DNA from: Erythrobacter aurantius
GTDB lineage: Bacteria; Pseudomonadota; Alphaproteobacteria; Sphingomonadales; Sphingomonadaceae
Length of the DNA: 64,000 nucleotides
Direction: 5' to 3'
Assembly (NCBI RefSeq): GCF_023823125.1
Contig: NZ_CP090949.1
Coordinates: 2,442,001 to 2,506,000, forward strand
Below, in pieces: positions 55,960 to 63,673 of the stretch. A model generated the notes under the pieces. The model ran no database searches. It was not told the origin of the DNA and worked only from the letters and a program-made list of their open reading frames with translations. Within the stretch, counting starts at the first letter, position 1. Each line of letters begins with the position of its first letter. The translations under genes were made by a program, and so were the position numbers.

Positions 55960-56701
55960 AACCACACGCCGCACACTGCTCGCCGGGATGGCCGCACTGC
56001 CGATGGCGGCCTGTTCCGAAATTGCGGATACCGGTCCGGCAGGCGATCTGTTCGACGCGGCAGAAGGCTTGCACCGCACTATGCATCGCGCGCTTGCCCA
56101 GCGTCAGGCGCTGGCGCGGGAATATGCGCCGGAGGACCGTTCACCCGACATCCGCGGCAACGGATCAATCAGCGTCGATACACCCGCCTATCGCGAGCAG
56201 TTGTCGAAAGGCTTTCCGGATTGGCGGCTGACCGTCAGCGGACTGGTCGACAATCCGATCAGCCTTTCGCTCGACGATCTCCGCGCCCTGCCCCAGCGTA
56301 CGCAAATCACCCGCCACGATTGCGTCGAAGGGTGGAGCGCGATTGCCGAGTGGACCGGGCCGCAATTGTCAGCGCTTCTGGACAAGGCAGGATTGCGCGA
56401 AGAGGCAAAGTTCATCGTCTTCCGCTGCGCCGACACGCTTTATGGCCGCGCCTATTACGAGAGCGTCGACATGGTCGATGCCTACCACCCGCAGACGATC
56501 ATCGCACACCAATTGAACGGCAAGCCGCTACCAGAGAAAAATGGTGCGCCCCTGCGAATGCGGATCGAGCGGCAATTGGGCTACAAGCACGCCAAATACC
56601 TTACCGCGATCGAAGCGGTGACCAGCTTTGACGACATACACGGTGGCAAAGGCGGCTTTTGGGAAGATGTCGGCGATTACCAGTGGTATGCCGGAATCTG
56701 A
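55952..56701 (+). CDS. Mo-cofactor oxidoreductase, sulfite oxidase/MsrP-like, exported lipoprotein
   Basis: A 249-residue protein with a twin-arginine motif (ETTRRTLLAGM) that runs into a lipobox (PMAAC, Cys near 26), so it is probably Tat-exported and lipid-anchored. The oxidoreductase domain has the Mo-coordinating Cys in TRHDCVEGWSAIAEWTG, then FRCADTLYGRAYYESVD, and at the C-terminus GYKHAKYLTAIE. It is shorter than MsrP but the layout is like MsrP/YedY. With the upstream cytochrome b it forms a likely Mo enzyme-heme pair, as in MsrPQ. The substrate is unknown. A GAGGAG site lies 9 bases before the ATG. Confidence 0.85.
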   Translation: MAETTRRTLLAGMAALPMAACSEIADTGPAGDLFDAAEGLHRTMHRALAQRQALAREYAPEDRSPDIRGNGSISVDTPAYREQLSKGFPDWRLTVSGLVDNPISLSLDDLRALPQRTQITRHDCVEGWSAIAEWTGPQLSALLDKAGLREEAKFIVFRCADTLYGRAYYESVDMVDAYHPQTIIAHQLNGKPLPEKNGAPLRMRIERQLGYKHAKYLTAIEAVTSFDDIHGGKGGFWEDVGDYQWYAGI

Positions 56702-56707
56702 TCCTCG

Positions 56708-57145
56708 CTATTCCGGATAGATCCGCGCCATCGTTGCCCAGTCCGCAGCGATCATCTCTTCCAGAACGCCAAGATCAACATCCGATAGCTTGTTGATGTA
56801 CAGGCATGACTTGCCCGTGGAATGCTTGCCAAGCCGCTCAAGCGCCGCCGCGCGATCCCTGGCCGCGATTTCGTCGCAATACCCGCCCATCAGATAAACC
56901 GAGTGTTTGGCTTTGCGTGGACTGAAACCGCTCCGCATCCAGGTTACATCTCGCCCGCTGGCATAGGTGGTGTTGTAGGTGCCGAAGCCGATGATGCTGT
57001 CACCCCACATCCGAGGCTGTTCGCCCGTTATCTTGGTGAACAACTCCAGCAGAACCCTTGCATCCTCGCGCTTGGCGGCCGGTTCGACCCGGTCGATGAA
57101 TTCATCAACCGACGCCTTGGTAGGAACGGTCTTTGCCTCTGCCAC
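56708..57145 (-). CDS. DUF1801 domain protein
   Basis: A 145-residue protein with the DUF1801 (YdhG-like) motif set: VDEFIDRVEPAAKREDARVL, GDSIIGFGTYNTTYASGR and RLGKHSTGKSCLYINKLSDVD. Function is unknown; the fold is used by small stress-related proteins. The GTG start at 57145 is chosen because AAGGGGG lies just upstream and the conserved sequence starts there; a longer frame reaches 57469, overlapping the CFA gene on the other strand. It is convergent with the Mo-oxidoreductase gene. Confidence 0.8.
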   Translation of the reverse strand: MAEAKTVPTKASVDEFIDRVEPAAKREDARVLLELFTKITGEQPRMWGDSIIGFGTYNTTYASGRDVTWMRSGFSPRKAKHSVYLMGGYCDEIAARDRAAALERLGKHSTGKSCLYINKLSDVDLGVLEEMIAADWATMARIYPE

Positions 57146-57244
57146 GATCGCTTTCCCCCTTCGTGCCGACTCCCGGATTGACAGCATAACACATGCCGCG
57201 CCACACCAAGGGCAGGAAAAGCGCGGAAGGGGAACGCTCAATCC

Positions 57245-58546
57245 ATGTGGCTGCTCGACAAATTTCTTGGAAATGTCATCCGCGAAGGTCAGCTGGTCGT
57301 CACCGATCACGACGGCAAGACCTATGAATACGGAAATGCCGTAGAGGGGAGCCCGCCGCTCCATATCCGCCTGACCCACCCCAAGGCCGCCAATCACATC
57401 GCCCGCTACCCGCAGATGGGCGCTGGCGAGGCGTTCATGTGGGGGTGGCTGGTGGTGGAGGAACCGCACGACATCCGCGACCTGCTGCTGTTCGTGACCG
57501 CCAATTCGAAACGCATCGGCGACAGTGCGATCCAGGAACAGGGGTTTCTGAAAAAGGCGGCAGAGAAAGTCGCATCCGCCATCGACGGCATCAACTTGCG
57601 TGCGTCAGCCCGCAAGAATGCCGAGCACACCTACAATCTGACGCGCGAACTGTACGAACGCTTCCTCGACGAAGATCGTCAGTACACCATGGCCTATTAC
57701 CGCGAGGATCCGGAGAACACGTCGCTCGAAAAGGCGCAGATGGACAAGAAGGCGCATCTCGCTTCCAAGCTGTACCTCAAGCACGGCGAATGCGAAGGAA
57801 TGCGCGTTCTCGACATCGGCTGCGGATGGGGCGGCTTCGGCCTCTACCTGCACGAAATGTACGGTGTGGAAGTGCTTGGCGTCGCTCTCGCTCCCGATCA
57901 GATCAAGTTCTGCAACGAACGCGCAGAGGCCGCGGGCGTCGCTGACAAGGTCAAGTTCGAACTGCTCGATTATCGCGACGTCACCGGACAGTTTGACCGC
58001 ATCTCGAGCGTCGGCCTGCTCGAACACGTCGGCACGATCCATTATCCGCAATTCTTCGAAAAGACCCACGAACTGCTCGCCAATGACGGGGTGATGATCT
58101 CGCATTGCTGCGGCCGCGCGGGGCCTCCGGGCCGAACGGACGCCTGGACTCGCAAATACATCTTTCCCGGTGGTTACATCCCAGCCCTCTCCGAACTGGT
58201 GAAGGAAAGCGAGAAAGCGGGCTTTCAGGTGATGGACGTGGAGGCGATGCGCTTCCACTACAGCCACACGCTTGAGGAGTGGTACAATCGCACCGTGATG
58301 CACCGCGAAGAGATCACACGGATGTATGACGAAGTGTTCTACCGCATGTGGCTGTTCTACCTTGCCGGTGCCGAACAGAGCTTCCGCAATGGCGGCATGG
58401 TTAACTGGCAACTGCAATATGTGAAAGACCGCGCCGCGATCCCCATGACCCGCGAATACATGCACCACGAAAGCGCGCGTCTGCGCGATGTGGGCACGGT
58501 GCCGACATGGCGGTTTGATCCGGCGCTGAAGGAAGCGGCGGAGTAA
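57245..58546 (+). CDS. cfa: Cyclopropane-fatty-acyl-phospholipid synthase
   Basis: A 433-residue SAM enzyme that adds a methylene bridge to unsaturated membrane lipids. The SAM site is VLDIGCGWGGFGLYLH near residue 189, with VEVLGVALAPDQI, ISSVGLLEHVGTIHYPQFF, then the C-terminal YTMAYYREDPENTSLEKAQM-like region upstream of it, and FHYSHTLEEWYNRTVMHREE in the last part. The length is typical. It stands alone, with argG 60 bases downstream. Confidence 0.93.
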   Translation: MWLLDKFLGNVIREGQLVVTDHDGKTYEYGNAVEGSPPLHIRLTHPKAANHIARYPQMGAGEAFMWGWLVVEEPHDIRDLLLFVTANSKRIGDSAIQEQGFLKKAAEKVASAIDGINLRASARKNAEHTYNLTRELYERFLDEDRQYTMAYYREDPENTSLEKAQMDKKAHLASKLYLKHGECEGMRVLDIGCGWGGFGLYLHEMYGVEVLGVALAPDQIKFCNERAEAAGVADKVKFELLDYRDVTGQFDRISSVGLLEHVGTIHYPQFFEKTHELLANDGVMISHCCGRAGPPGRTDAWTRKYIFPGGYIPALSELVKESEKAGFQVMDVEAMRFHYSHTLEEWYNRTVMHREEITRMYDEVFYRMWLFYLAGAEQSFRNGGMVNWQLQYVKDRAAIPMTREYMHHESARLRDVGTVPTWRFDPALKEAAE

Positions 58547-58609
58547 GCCCCCTTTCCTTCCCGCAGTTTTATCGGCATGGGGCGCAGCGAATTCAGGAGT
58601 TACGCCGCA

Positions 58610-59824
58610 ATGTCCGACATCAAGAAGGTCGTCCTCGCCTATTCAGGCGGTCTCGATACCAGCGTCATCGCCAAATGGCTCAGCGTCGAGCGCGGGCTGG
58701 AGGTTGTCACCTTCACCGCAGACCTTGGCCAGGGCGAGGAAATCGAACCGGCGCGCGACAAGGCACGCGCGATGGGGATTCCGGACAAGCACATCTTTAT
58801 CGAAGACCTGCGCGAGGAATTCGTGCGTGACTTCGTCTTTCCGATGATGCGCGCGAATGCTCGCTACGAAGGCGACTATCTGCTCGGCACCTCGATTGCC
58901 CGCCCGCTGATTTCCAAGCGTCTGGTGGAAATCGCGCATGAAACCGGAGCCGATGCGATCGCGCACGGTGCAACCGGCAAGGGTAACGATCAGGTTCGCT
59001 TCGAATTGTCGGCCTATGCGCTTGATCCGAACATCAAGGTGATCGCCCCGTGGCGCGAATGGGACCTGACTTCGCGCACCGCGTTGATCGCATGGGCCGA
59101 AGCCCACCAGATCAAGGTGCCGACCGACAAGCGCGGCGAAAGCCCGTTCTCGACCGACGCGAACCTCCTTCACACCTCATCCGAAGGTAAGGTGCTTGAA
59201 GATCCGTGGGAGGAGACACCCGACTATGTCTACTCGCGCACCGATCACCCCGAAAATGCACCGGACACTCCCGAATACATTGAGATCGGCTTTGAACGTG
59301 GTGATGGCGTATCGCTTAATGGCGAGGCGATGTCTCCGGCCACCCTGCTCACGGCCCTCAACGATCTGGGGCGCAAGCACGGGATCGGCCGGCTCGATCT
59401 GGTCGAGAACCGCTTCGTCGGCATGAAGTCGCGCGGGATGTACGAAACGCCCGGCGGCGAGATCTACGCCCGTGCTCATCGCGGCATCGAACAGATCACG
59501 CTCGATCGCGGCGCAGCGCATCTCAAGGACGAGCTGATGCCGAAGTATGCGGAACTGATCTACAACGGTTTCTGGTTCGCACCCGAACGCGAAATGCTGC
59601 AGGCCGCCATCGACCTGAGTCAGGAAAAGGTGACCGGTACGGTCCGCCTGAAGCTGTACAAGGGGCTGGCCAGCGTCGTGGGACGCAAGAGCCCGAATTC
59701 CCTCTATTCGGAAGCGCATGTGACGTTTGAGGATGACGCTGGCGCCTACGACCAGAAGGATGCCGAGGGCTTCATCAAGCTCAACGCCCTGCGGCTGCGG
59801 TTGCTGGCGCAGCGCAACCGGTAG
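58610..59824 (+). CDS. argG: Argininosuccinate synthase
   Basis: A 404-residue ligase of arginine biosynthesis that joins citrulline and aspartate with ATP. The PP-loop [10 protein letters not shown] (residues 10-19) is present, with [31 protein letters not shown] and [16 protein letters not shown]. The frame starts at 58577, but the ATG at 58610 has an AGGAG site and begins at the conserved [15 protein letters not shown] 1-kb gene-poor region follows. Confidence 0.97.
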   Translation: MSDIKKVVLAYSGGLDTSVIAKWLSVERGLEVVTFTADLGQGEEIEPARDKARAMGIPDKHIFIEDLREEFVRDFVFPMMRANARYEGDYLLGTSIARPLISKRLVEIAHETGADAIAHGATGKGNDQVRFELSAYALDPNIKVIAPWREWDLTSRTALIAWAEAHQIKVPTDKRGESPFSTDANLLHTSSEGKVLEDPWEETPDYVYSRTDHPENAPDTPEYIEIGFERGDGVSLNGEAMSPATLLTALNDLGRKHGIGRLDLVENRFVGMKSRGMYETPGGEIYARAHRGIEQITLDRGAAHLKDELMPKYAELIYNGFWFAPEREMLQAAIDLSQEKVTGTVRLKLYKGLASVVGRKSPNSLYSEAHVTFEDDAGAYDQKDAEGFIKLNALRLRLLAQRNR

Positions 59825-60014
59825 GGCGACTCGGACGGGACCGAAGGGGTTCTTCCCGCGCGCCTCGACACCTCGTTTCAGTCGAACGCAAGATTCGAAA
59901 AGCGTCGTTTTTCGCATTTTCCAGCGGCCTGAGCGGCTCTCGCAAGCTGGTTCCCGACAGTATGTATCAAATGCGATGAACCGTTGAGTTGTCCACCGAT
60001 CTCCACAGGAGATA

Positions 60015-60134
60015 GTGTCAAAAGTGGAAAACTCACGCCTGGAAACCTTGCCGGAATGGCGATTCGGGCGCAGTCTCAAACTGTCTTCGGAACAAGAAAG
60101 CCCGAAAGAAAAGATCCGCAAGGAACTGATCTAA
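60015..60134 (+). CDS. Possible 39-residue small protein
   Basis: A GTG follows AGGAG after only three bases, which is short for a ribosome site. The frame (MSKVENSRLETLPEWRFGRS to KEKIRKELI) is charged and helical-looking, with about 59% GC at third positions, below what this genome usually shows. A second GTG at 60024 is in frame. Nothing similar is recognised, and there is no further support that it is translated. Confidence 0.22.
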   Translation: MSKVENSRLETLPEWRFGRSLKLSSEQESPKEKIRKELI

Positions 60135-60254
60135 AAGGGATTTCGAGTTTCAAAGATGCGGTGGCGACTGTCCACGCGCTGTCTGAGAGACGGTTTGCAA
60201 AGGGTTTCAGCCAAAAGCAAGTCGGCTTGGTTGAGGAGAGTGCGAACGACGTCA

Positions 60255-60276
60255 CCGGTATCGGCCACGATACCGG
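60255..60276. repeat. Perfect hairpin in the gene-poor region
   Basis: A 9-bp stem CCGGTATCG / CGATACCGG with loop GCCA and no T-run. It may be part of a structured RNA upstream of the terminator at 60606. Confidence 0.7.
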
Positions 60277-60605
60277 CTGGAGATAGCTGTAGGAAAGGGC
60301 TTTCGAGTCTGGAACTGGAGCGTTTGACTCCCCAGTCACAGGGTCGCGGTCTCGGCTTTGCCAAGGGGCAGGCAACGCGAAGAGAGGGTTTCGGCCCGAA
60401 CAGAGCGAACCCGTCACGAAGCATGGTCGGATGCCGGTGCGAGCGCCGGTGACGAACCGCGAAGCAAGGCGGTGCAAGAAAGCGCGAGCTGGAAAGCACA
60501 ACCGGACGCGGCATAGACACCGGGCGCCAAGTGCGCAGACGGATACAGGAAGACTGGTTTGCCAGTTGGAATGTGAACCGCAGATGCCCACGCGCTGGTG
60601 AGAGT

Positions 60606-60641
60606 GGGGTCGGCAGAAATGCCGGCCCCATTTGCTTTATT
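60606..60641 (+). terminator. Strong intrinsic terminator with no obvious gene
   Basis: A 10-bp stem GGGGTCGGCA (60606-60615) / TGCCGGCCCC (60620-60629) with one G-U pair, a GAAA tetraloop, and ATTTGCTTTATT after it. It faces the plus strand, while the nearest upstream plus-strand gene (argG) ends 780 bases earlier. Confidence 0.8.
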
Positions 60642-60825
60642 GGGACTCAGCGTCAAGTCGTAGCCTTCGCGCAATCTGCGCTGGCAGCTCTTGCGAGCGC
60701 CGGTTGAAAGCTCATCGGTTCACCGCATTCCCGGCTCGCTTCGCGCCGCAACGCCCCCTTCTTGCGCCGGTACGACCTTGGTCGATTTGCCCTTTGACCA
60801 CTTGAACCTGTATGGGCGCCATCGG

Positions 60826-61422
60826 ATGGGAAGCTCTGTACGCCTTTCACCTGTGCCTACGCACCGGCCGCGCGCCACACGCATCGCATTGCGAGTGGGC
60901 ATGGCTTTGTGCCTGTTCGGCGCTCCCCTTGCCGCTTCCACCGCGCAGCCTTCGGACTCCACCGATCTCGCGGCAGAGCCGTATGAGACGATGCCATTCG
61001 CCGCCGAGTTCGAAGGCGCTGTCGAACCGCTCGGCAACGATCTCTCCGCGTTCGATCCCGTGGTGCCTTCCACCGCCGTGGACCTCGACAGCTTCGAGCC
61101 GCCGGTTGAGGACGCCACCGTCGCAAGCAGCCTCGGCACCGGCATCGCCTCCTACTACGGGCGCAGGTTCCACGGACGCCGCACCGCAAGTGGCGAGCCG
61201 TTCGACATGCACGGCTTCACCGCTGCGCACCGCACCCTGCCCTTTGGCAGCCTCGTCCGGGTCACCAACCCGCGCAATGGCCGCTCCGTCACCGTGCGCA
61301 TCAACGACCGCGGGCCCTTCGTGCGCGGGCGCACCATCGACGTCAGCCGCGCCGCCGCAGAGGAGCTCGGCATGATCGCGCGCGGGCACGCTTCGGTCGA
61401 GCTGGAGCTGCTAGCTCCCTAA
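60826..61422 (+). CDS. rlpA: Septal ring lytic transglycosylase RlpA-like lipoprotein/exported protein
   Basis: A 198-residue protein with a hydrophobic signal region ([18 protein letters not shown]), a spacer of about 70 acidic residues, and a C-terminal double-psi beta-barrel ([56 protein letters not shown]). RlpA cleaves naked glycan strands at the division site in Pseudomonas. No lipobox Cys is seen, so it may be secreted rather than a lipoprotein, and there is no SPOR domain. The frame reaches 60691, but only the ATG at 60826 is followed by a signal region. It overlaps the next gene by 12 bases, convergent. Confidence 0.82.
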   Translation: MGSSVRLSPVPTHRPRATRIALRVGMALCLFGAPLAASTAQPSDSTDLAAEPYETMPFAAEFEGAVEPLGNDLSAFDPVVPSTAVDLDSFEPPVEDATVASSLGTGIASYYGRRFHGRRTASGEPFDMHGFTAAHRTLPFGSLVRVTNPRNGRSVTVRINDRGPFVRGRTIDVSRAAAEELGMIARGHASVELELLAP

Positions 61423-61878
61423 CTGCCCCCGGATCGCCCCGGCCGGATAGGCTGCGGTGTGGACGTTGACGTAGTAGCGTTCCTCGTGCCGCGCCATGTC
61501 AGCCAGCAGTTCCGCCTCGACCTCGAGACACACCTCGTCCCGGTCCGCGCCCTCGAACTCCAGCACCACCACCGGCGGGCCGTTCTCGCCATCCTTGCCC
61601 TTGTGGATGTGCGCCGCCGTCACCTCGTCGAGGCCGTACACCTCGAGGTAGTAGCACAGCGTCCCGCGGGCCATGTCGATCTCTCCGGTGAAGTCGCCGC
61701 CGGCATCCTTGCCCGCGCCTTCGTGACCGATCTCGTTCTCGCCGAACAGCGATGCCCCCAGCGAGTGCACTTCGTCATCGGCCTGCGCCGGAGCCACCGC
61801 CATGCCGAGCGCCCCGACGCCGACGAGCGCGAGGCCAAAGGCGTTCATCGGTTTCCCAATAGCCGTCTTCCAGTTCAT
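61411..61878 (-). CDS. Exported CHRD-domain protein
   Basis: A 155-residue protein with a signal peptide (cut near APAQA) and a CHRD domain, recognised by [37 protein letters not shown] and [18 protein letters not shown]. The domain is found in chordin and in many bacterial exported proteins; its function in bacteria is unknown. The ATG at 61878 has AGAGGGATC before it. Its first ~100 bases overlap the 3' end of the next minus-strand gene in another frame. The start is well supported. Confidence 0.82.
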   Translation of the reverse strand: MNWKTAIGKPMNAFGLALVGVGALGMAVAPAQADDEVHSLGASLFGENEIGHEGAGKDAGGDFTGEIDMARGTLCYYLEVYGLDEVTAAHIHKGKDGENGPPVVVLEFEGADRDEVCLEVEAELLADMARHEERYYVNVHTAAYPAGAIRGQLGS

Positions 61879-62851
61879 GATCCCTCTCCCCTTGAGGAAC
61901 GCGCAGCATATCCCCCTCTGCCGAGTCGTTGAAGCCCGTTTCGCAAAGGCTCTCCACAAGCTCGTCAAACCCGGTCACCAGCCACCATTCGGCCACCTCC
62001 GCTTCAAAGGCAGCCAGCTGCGCCGCCTCGATCGCGCCCGAATCCGCGCCCACCCCCTCGCGCGCCAGATCGTAGGGCGTGGGCGCATCCTCGGGCCGCG
62101 CCGCATCCATCCGGTCAAGCCGGTTGCCGAGCCACTGACAATCCGCCTCGGTCAGATCGGCATCAGGATCGGCGCATTGCCCGCCGCATTCGGCACACGG
62201 AGTGGGCGTTTCTGTCTGCCCTACCGCTTCGCTACTTGAGGGCGGTTTCCTACAGGATGGAACGGATGGAACACTGTCCTGGGGTTTGTTTTCCGGCCCT
62301 TGCGCAGCGCCCTCACCACCGCAGACAGCACCCGCAGCAGGGGCCGCGCGCTCCAGCACTTCCGCCAGGTCCGCGCCTTCGTCCAGCGCCGCAATCGCAT
62401 CGTCGAGCAGCGGCAGCAGCGCGGAGACATCCTCGCGCGCCTCCATCCGGTCAAGCCGGGCAAGATGCGCCAGCAGCAGCCTGTCGGAATACCGCCGCCG
62501 CCGCGCGATTTCCTCGCCGTGGTAGAACACCGGCTCCTCCACCCCGTTGATCGCGCGATCCGCCAGCGTCGCCTCCGCATGGGCACGCGCCGCCACCAGC
62601 GCCGCATCCCACAATTGCGCGAACAGCGCAGAGCGCCGCCGCACCCGGTACGCCGTTTGCGCCGAGACACCCGCCGCCCGGCACGCAAGCCGGACATTGC
62701 CGAACAGTTGCAGCGATTTGAGGAACGCCCCTTGCGCATTGGGGCCAAGGATCGAATGCCCCTCCCCATGCGGCCCGGCCAGCGGCTGAACCGGCGGATA
62801 GGAGTTGGCGTGCGCCGCATCTTCGAGCGCGAAGTCGAAATAGGCGATCAT
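61775..62851 (-). CDS. Terminase small-subunit-like helix-turn-helix protein carrying an in-frame repeat
   Basis: A 358-residue product, well expressed by its AGGGAGG ribosome site. The first part (LQLFGNVRLACRAAGVSAQT, about residues 48-67) is a helix-turn-helix like those in phage terminase small subunits, followed by RRSALFAQLWDAALVAARA and a helical region. From about residue 190 comes a stretch encoded by dispersed repeat copy 4 (DSVPSVPSC), then a Cys-rich spacer (CAECGGQCADPDADLTEADC) and an acidic helical tail. The final ~35 residues are encoded inside the CHRD gene in another frame and are Arg/Gly-rich, so the true stop may have been lost. No other phage genes are near. Function is unknown. 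Confidence 0.55.
   Translation of the reverse strand: MIAYFDFALEDAAHANSYPPVQPLAGPHGEGHSILGPNAQGAFLKSLQLFGNVRLACRAAGVSAQTAYRVRRRSALFAQLWDAALVAARAHAEATLADRAINGVEEPVFYHGEEIARRRRYSDRLLLAHLARLDRMEAREDVSALLPLLDDAIAALDEGADLAEVLERAAPAAGAVCGGEGAAQGPENKPQDSVPSVPSCRKPPSSSEAVGQTETPTPCAECGGQCADPDADLTEADCQWLGNRLDRMDAARPEDAPTPYDLAREGVGADSGAIEAAQLAAFEAEVAEWWLVTGFDELVESLCETGFNDSAEGDMLRVPQGERDHELEDGYWETDERLWPRARRRRGARHGGGSGAGR
62248..62282 (-). repeat. Dispersed GTTCCAT repeat, copy 4 (inside a coding sequence)
   Basis: Reverse-strand copy reading CCAGGACAGT, GTTCCAT, CC, GTTCCAT, CCTGTAGGA. It lies in frame inside the minus-strand HTH protein gene and encodes QDSVPSVPSCR. Its sense relative to that gene is the same as for the other three copies. 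Confidence 0.88.
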
Positions 62852-62869
62852 ACCGCACCTCCCTTGAAA

Positions 62870-62906
62870 GGCAGCGCCGCGCTACGCCCCGGCAGCGCCG
62901 CGCTAC
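62870..62906. repeat. 16-bp direct repeat
   Basis: GGCAGCGCCGCGCTAC occurs at 62870-62885 and again at 62891-62906. It sits directly upstream of the ribosome site of the minus-strand HTH protein gene, next to palindromic repeats. Confidence 0.8.
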
Positions 62907-62930
62907 TCCTCGTCATCCCCGCGCCCCCCC

Positions 62931-62988
62931 TCGTCATCCCCGCGCAGGCGGGGATCCAGCTGGACTCCCGCCTGCGCGGGAGTGACGA
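62931..62988. repeat. 58-bp palindromic intergenic repeat
   Basis: Two arms (TCGTCATCCCCGCGCAGGCG and its near-complement ending at GAGTGACGA) face each other around CCAGCTGG at the centre. This is the common proteobacterial palindrome of the GTCATTCCCGC-AGGCGGG type. A truncated copy of one arm (TCGTCATCCCCGCG) lies just upstream at about 62910-62923, so one copy may have lost its second arm. Confidence 0.85.
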
Positions 62989-63344
62989 CGGGAGGGAGAA
63001 GGAAACAGGACGGAAGATCAGGGGAGTATCGGGACAATTCATGGTTCACCCTTTTTGATTGCAGTGAACCGGCCCAATTATACGAAACCCGCCGAGTAGG
63101 AAAATCGGGAAGAAAAGACCCACCCCCCAACCGCTGGCGCTGCGCCCAATGGCGCGTAAGCCAAGCGAGCGGACGCGAACGCCGGCGCCTGAGGCGCTAC
63201 AAACACATGAGCCGGGGTATGTATGGCAGGATGGGGGGCGAAAGAAATATAGACGCAACTAACAAAGGTTGATGGCTACTTCACAAAATTTCATGCGATC
63301 ACTAAAATCATGGTCAAATTATCATCGGATCGGACAATTTGAGG
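62989..63344. other. Gene-free stretch before the IS element
   Basis: About 350 bases with rising A+T and no convincing frame. One short inverted repeat (GGTTCAC at 63043-63049 with GTGAACC at 63064-63070) is seen. I find no other feature. Confidence 0.5.
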
Positions 63345-63406
63345 TGACGTGCTCCCCTGAAATGTGACCGCTTTTTGGTAGAGTCTGACGCAAGGAGTCG
63401 GACGAT

Positions 63407-63673
63407 ATGAAGCGAAGCAGGTTCAACGAAGAGCAGATCATTGCGATCTTGAAGGAGCAGGAAGCGGGCATGGCGACGACTGAGGTCTGCCGCCGCCACG
63501 GGATCAGCTCGGCGACGTTCTACAAGTGGAAGTCTAAGTTCGGCGGGCTCGAGGTGTCCGAGGCCCGGCGGCTGCGATCGCTCGAGGAGGAGAACTCGCG
63601 GCTGAAGAAGCTGCTGGCCGAGGCGATGTTGGACAACGCGGTGCTGAAGGATCTGGCATCAAAAAAATGGTAA
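63407..63673 (+). CDS. IS3-family transposase OrfA
   Basis: An 88-residue protein with an HTH_Tnp_1 domain (RFNEEQIIAILKEQEAGMAT, VCRRHGISSATFYKWKSKFG) and a C-terminal leucine-zipper region (RSLEEENSRLKKLLAEAMLDNAVLKDL). It binds the IS ends and, by frameshifting, gives the OrfAB fusion. Its last codons cover an A7 stretch (63661-63667) that suits -1 ribosomal slippage. The sequence resembles the IS2/IS407-type OrfA proteins of the family. Confidence 0.93.
   Translation: MKRSRFNEEQIIAILKEQEAGMATTEVCRRHGISSATFYKWKSKFGGLEVSEARRLRSLEEENSRLKKLLAEAMLDNAVLKDLASKKW

Larger units (their letters stand above)
59825..60825. other. Gene-poor 1-kb region between argG and rlpA
   Basis: No frame of convincing length or composition is present on either strand. 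It holds a possible 39-codon frame (60015-60134), a perfect hairpin (60255-60276: 9-bp stem CCGGTATCG / CGATACCGG with loop GCCA) and a strong terminator (60606-60641). The stretch 60290-60600 is purine-rich with several short inverted repeats (for example GCCGGTGCGAGCGCCGG). It does not match tmRNA, RNase P RNA, SRP RNA or 6S RNA as I know their conserved sequences. Confidence 0.5.

Noticed and set aside
59990-60010. DnaA-box-like TGTCCACCG and TCTCCACAGG
   Set aside because: Neither is a good match to TTATCCACA, and there is no cluster of boxes or other origin feature nearby.
59984-60286. 100-codon plus-strand frame starting with TTG
   Set aside because: It has no ribosome site, and its third-position GC is low for this genome. 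A competing 39-codon frame overlaps it.
60156-60452. 98-codon plus-strand frame in the gene-poor region
   Set aside because: Arg/Ser-rich with no ribosome binding site; it overlaps hairpins and is not convincing as a protein.
60131-60631. 166-codon minus-strand frame in the gene-poor region
   Set aside because: No ribosome site and no resemblance to any family; it crosses the plus-strand terminator and looks like chance openness.
62982-63272. 96-codon plus-strand frame before the IS
   Set aside because: It starts inside a palindromic repeat and has no recognised domain or ribosome site.
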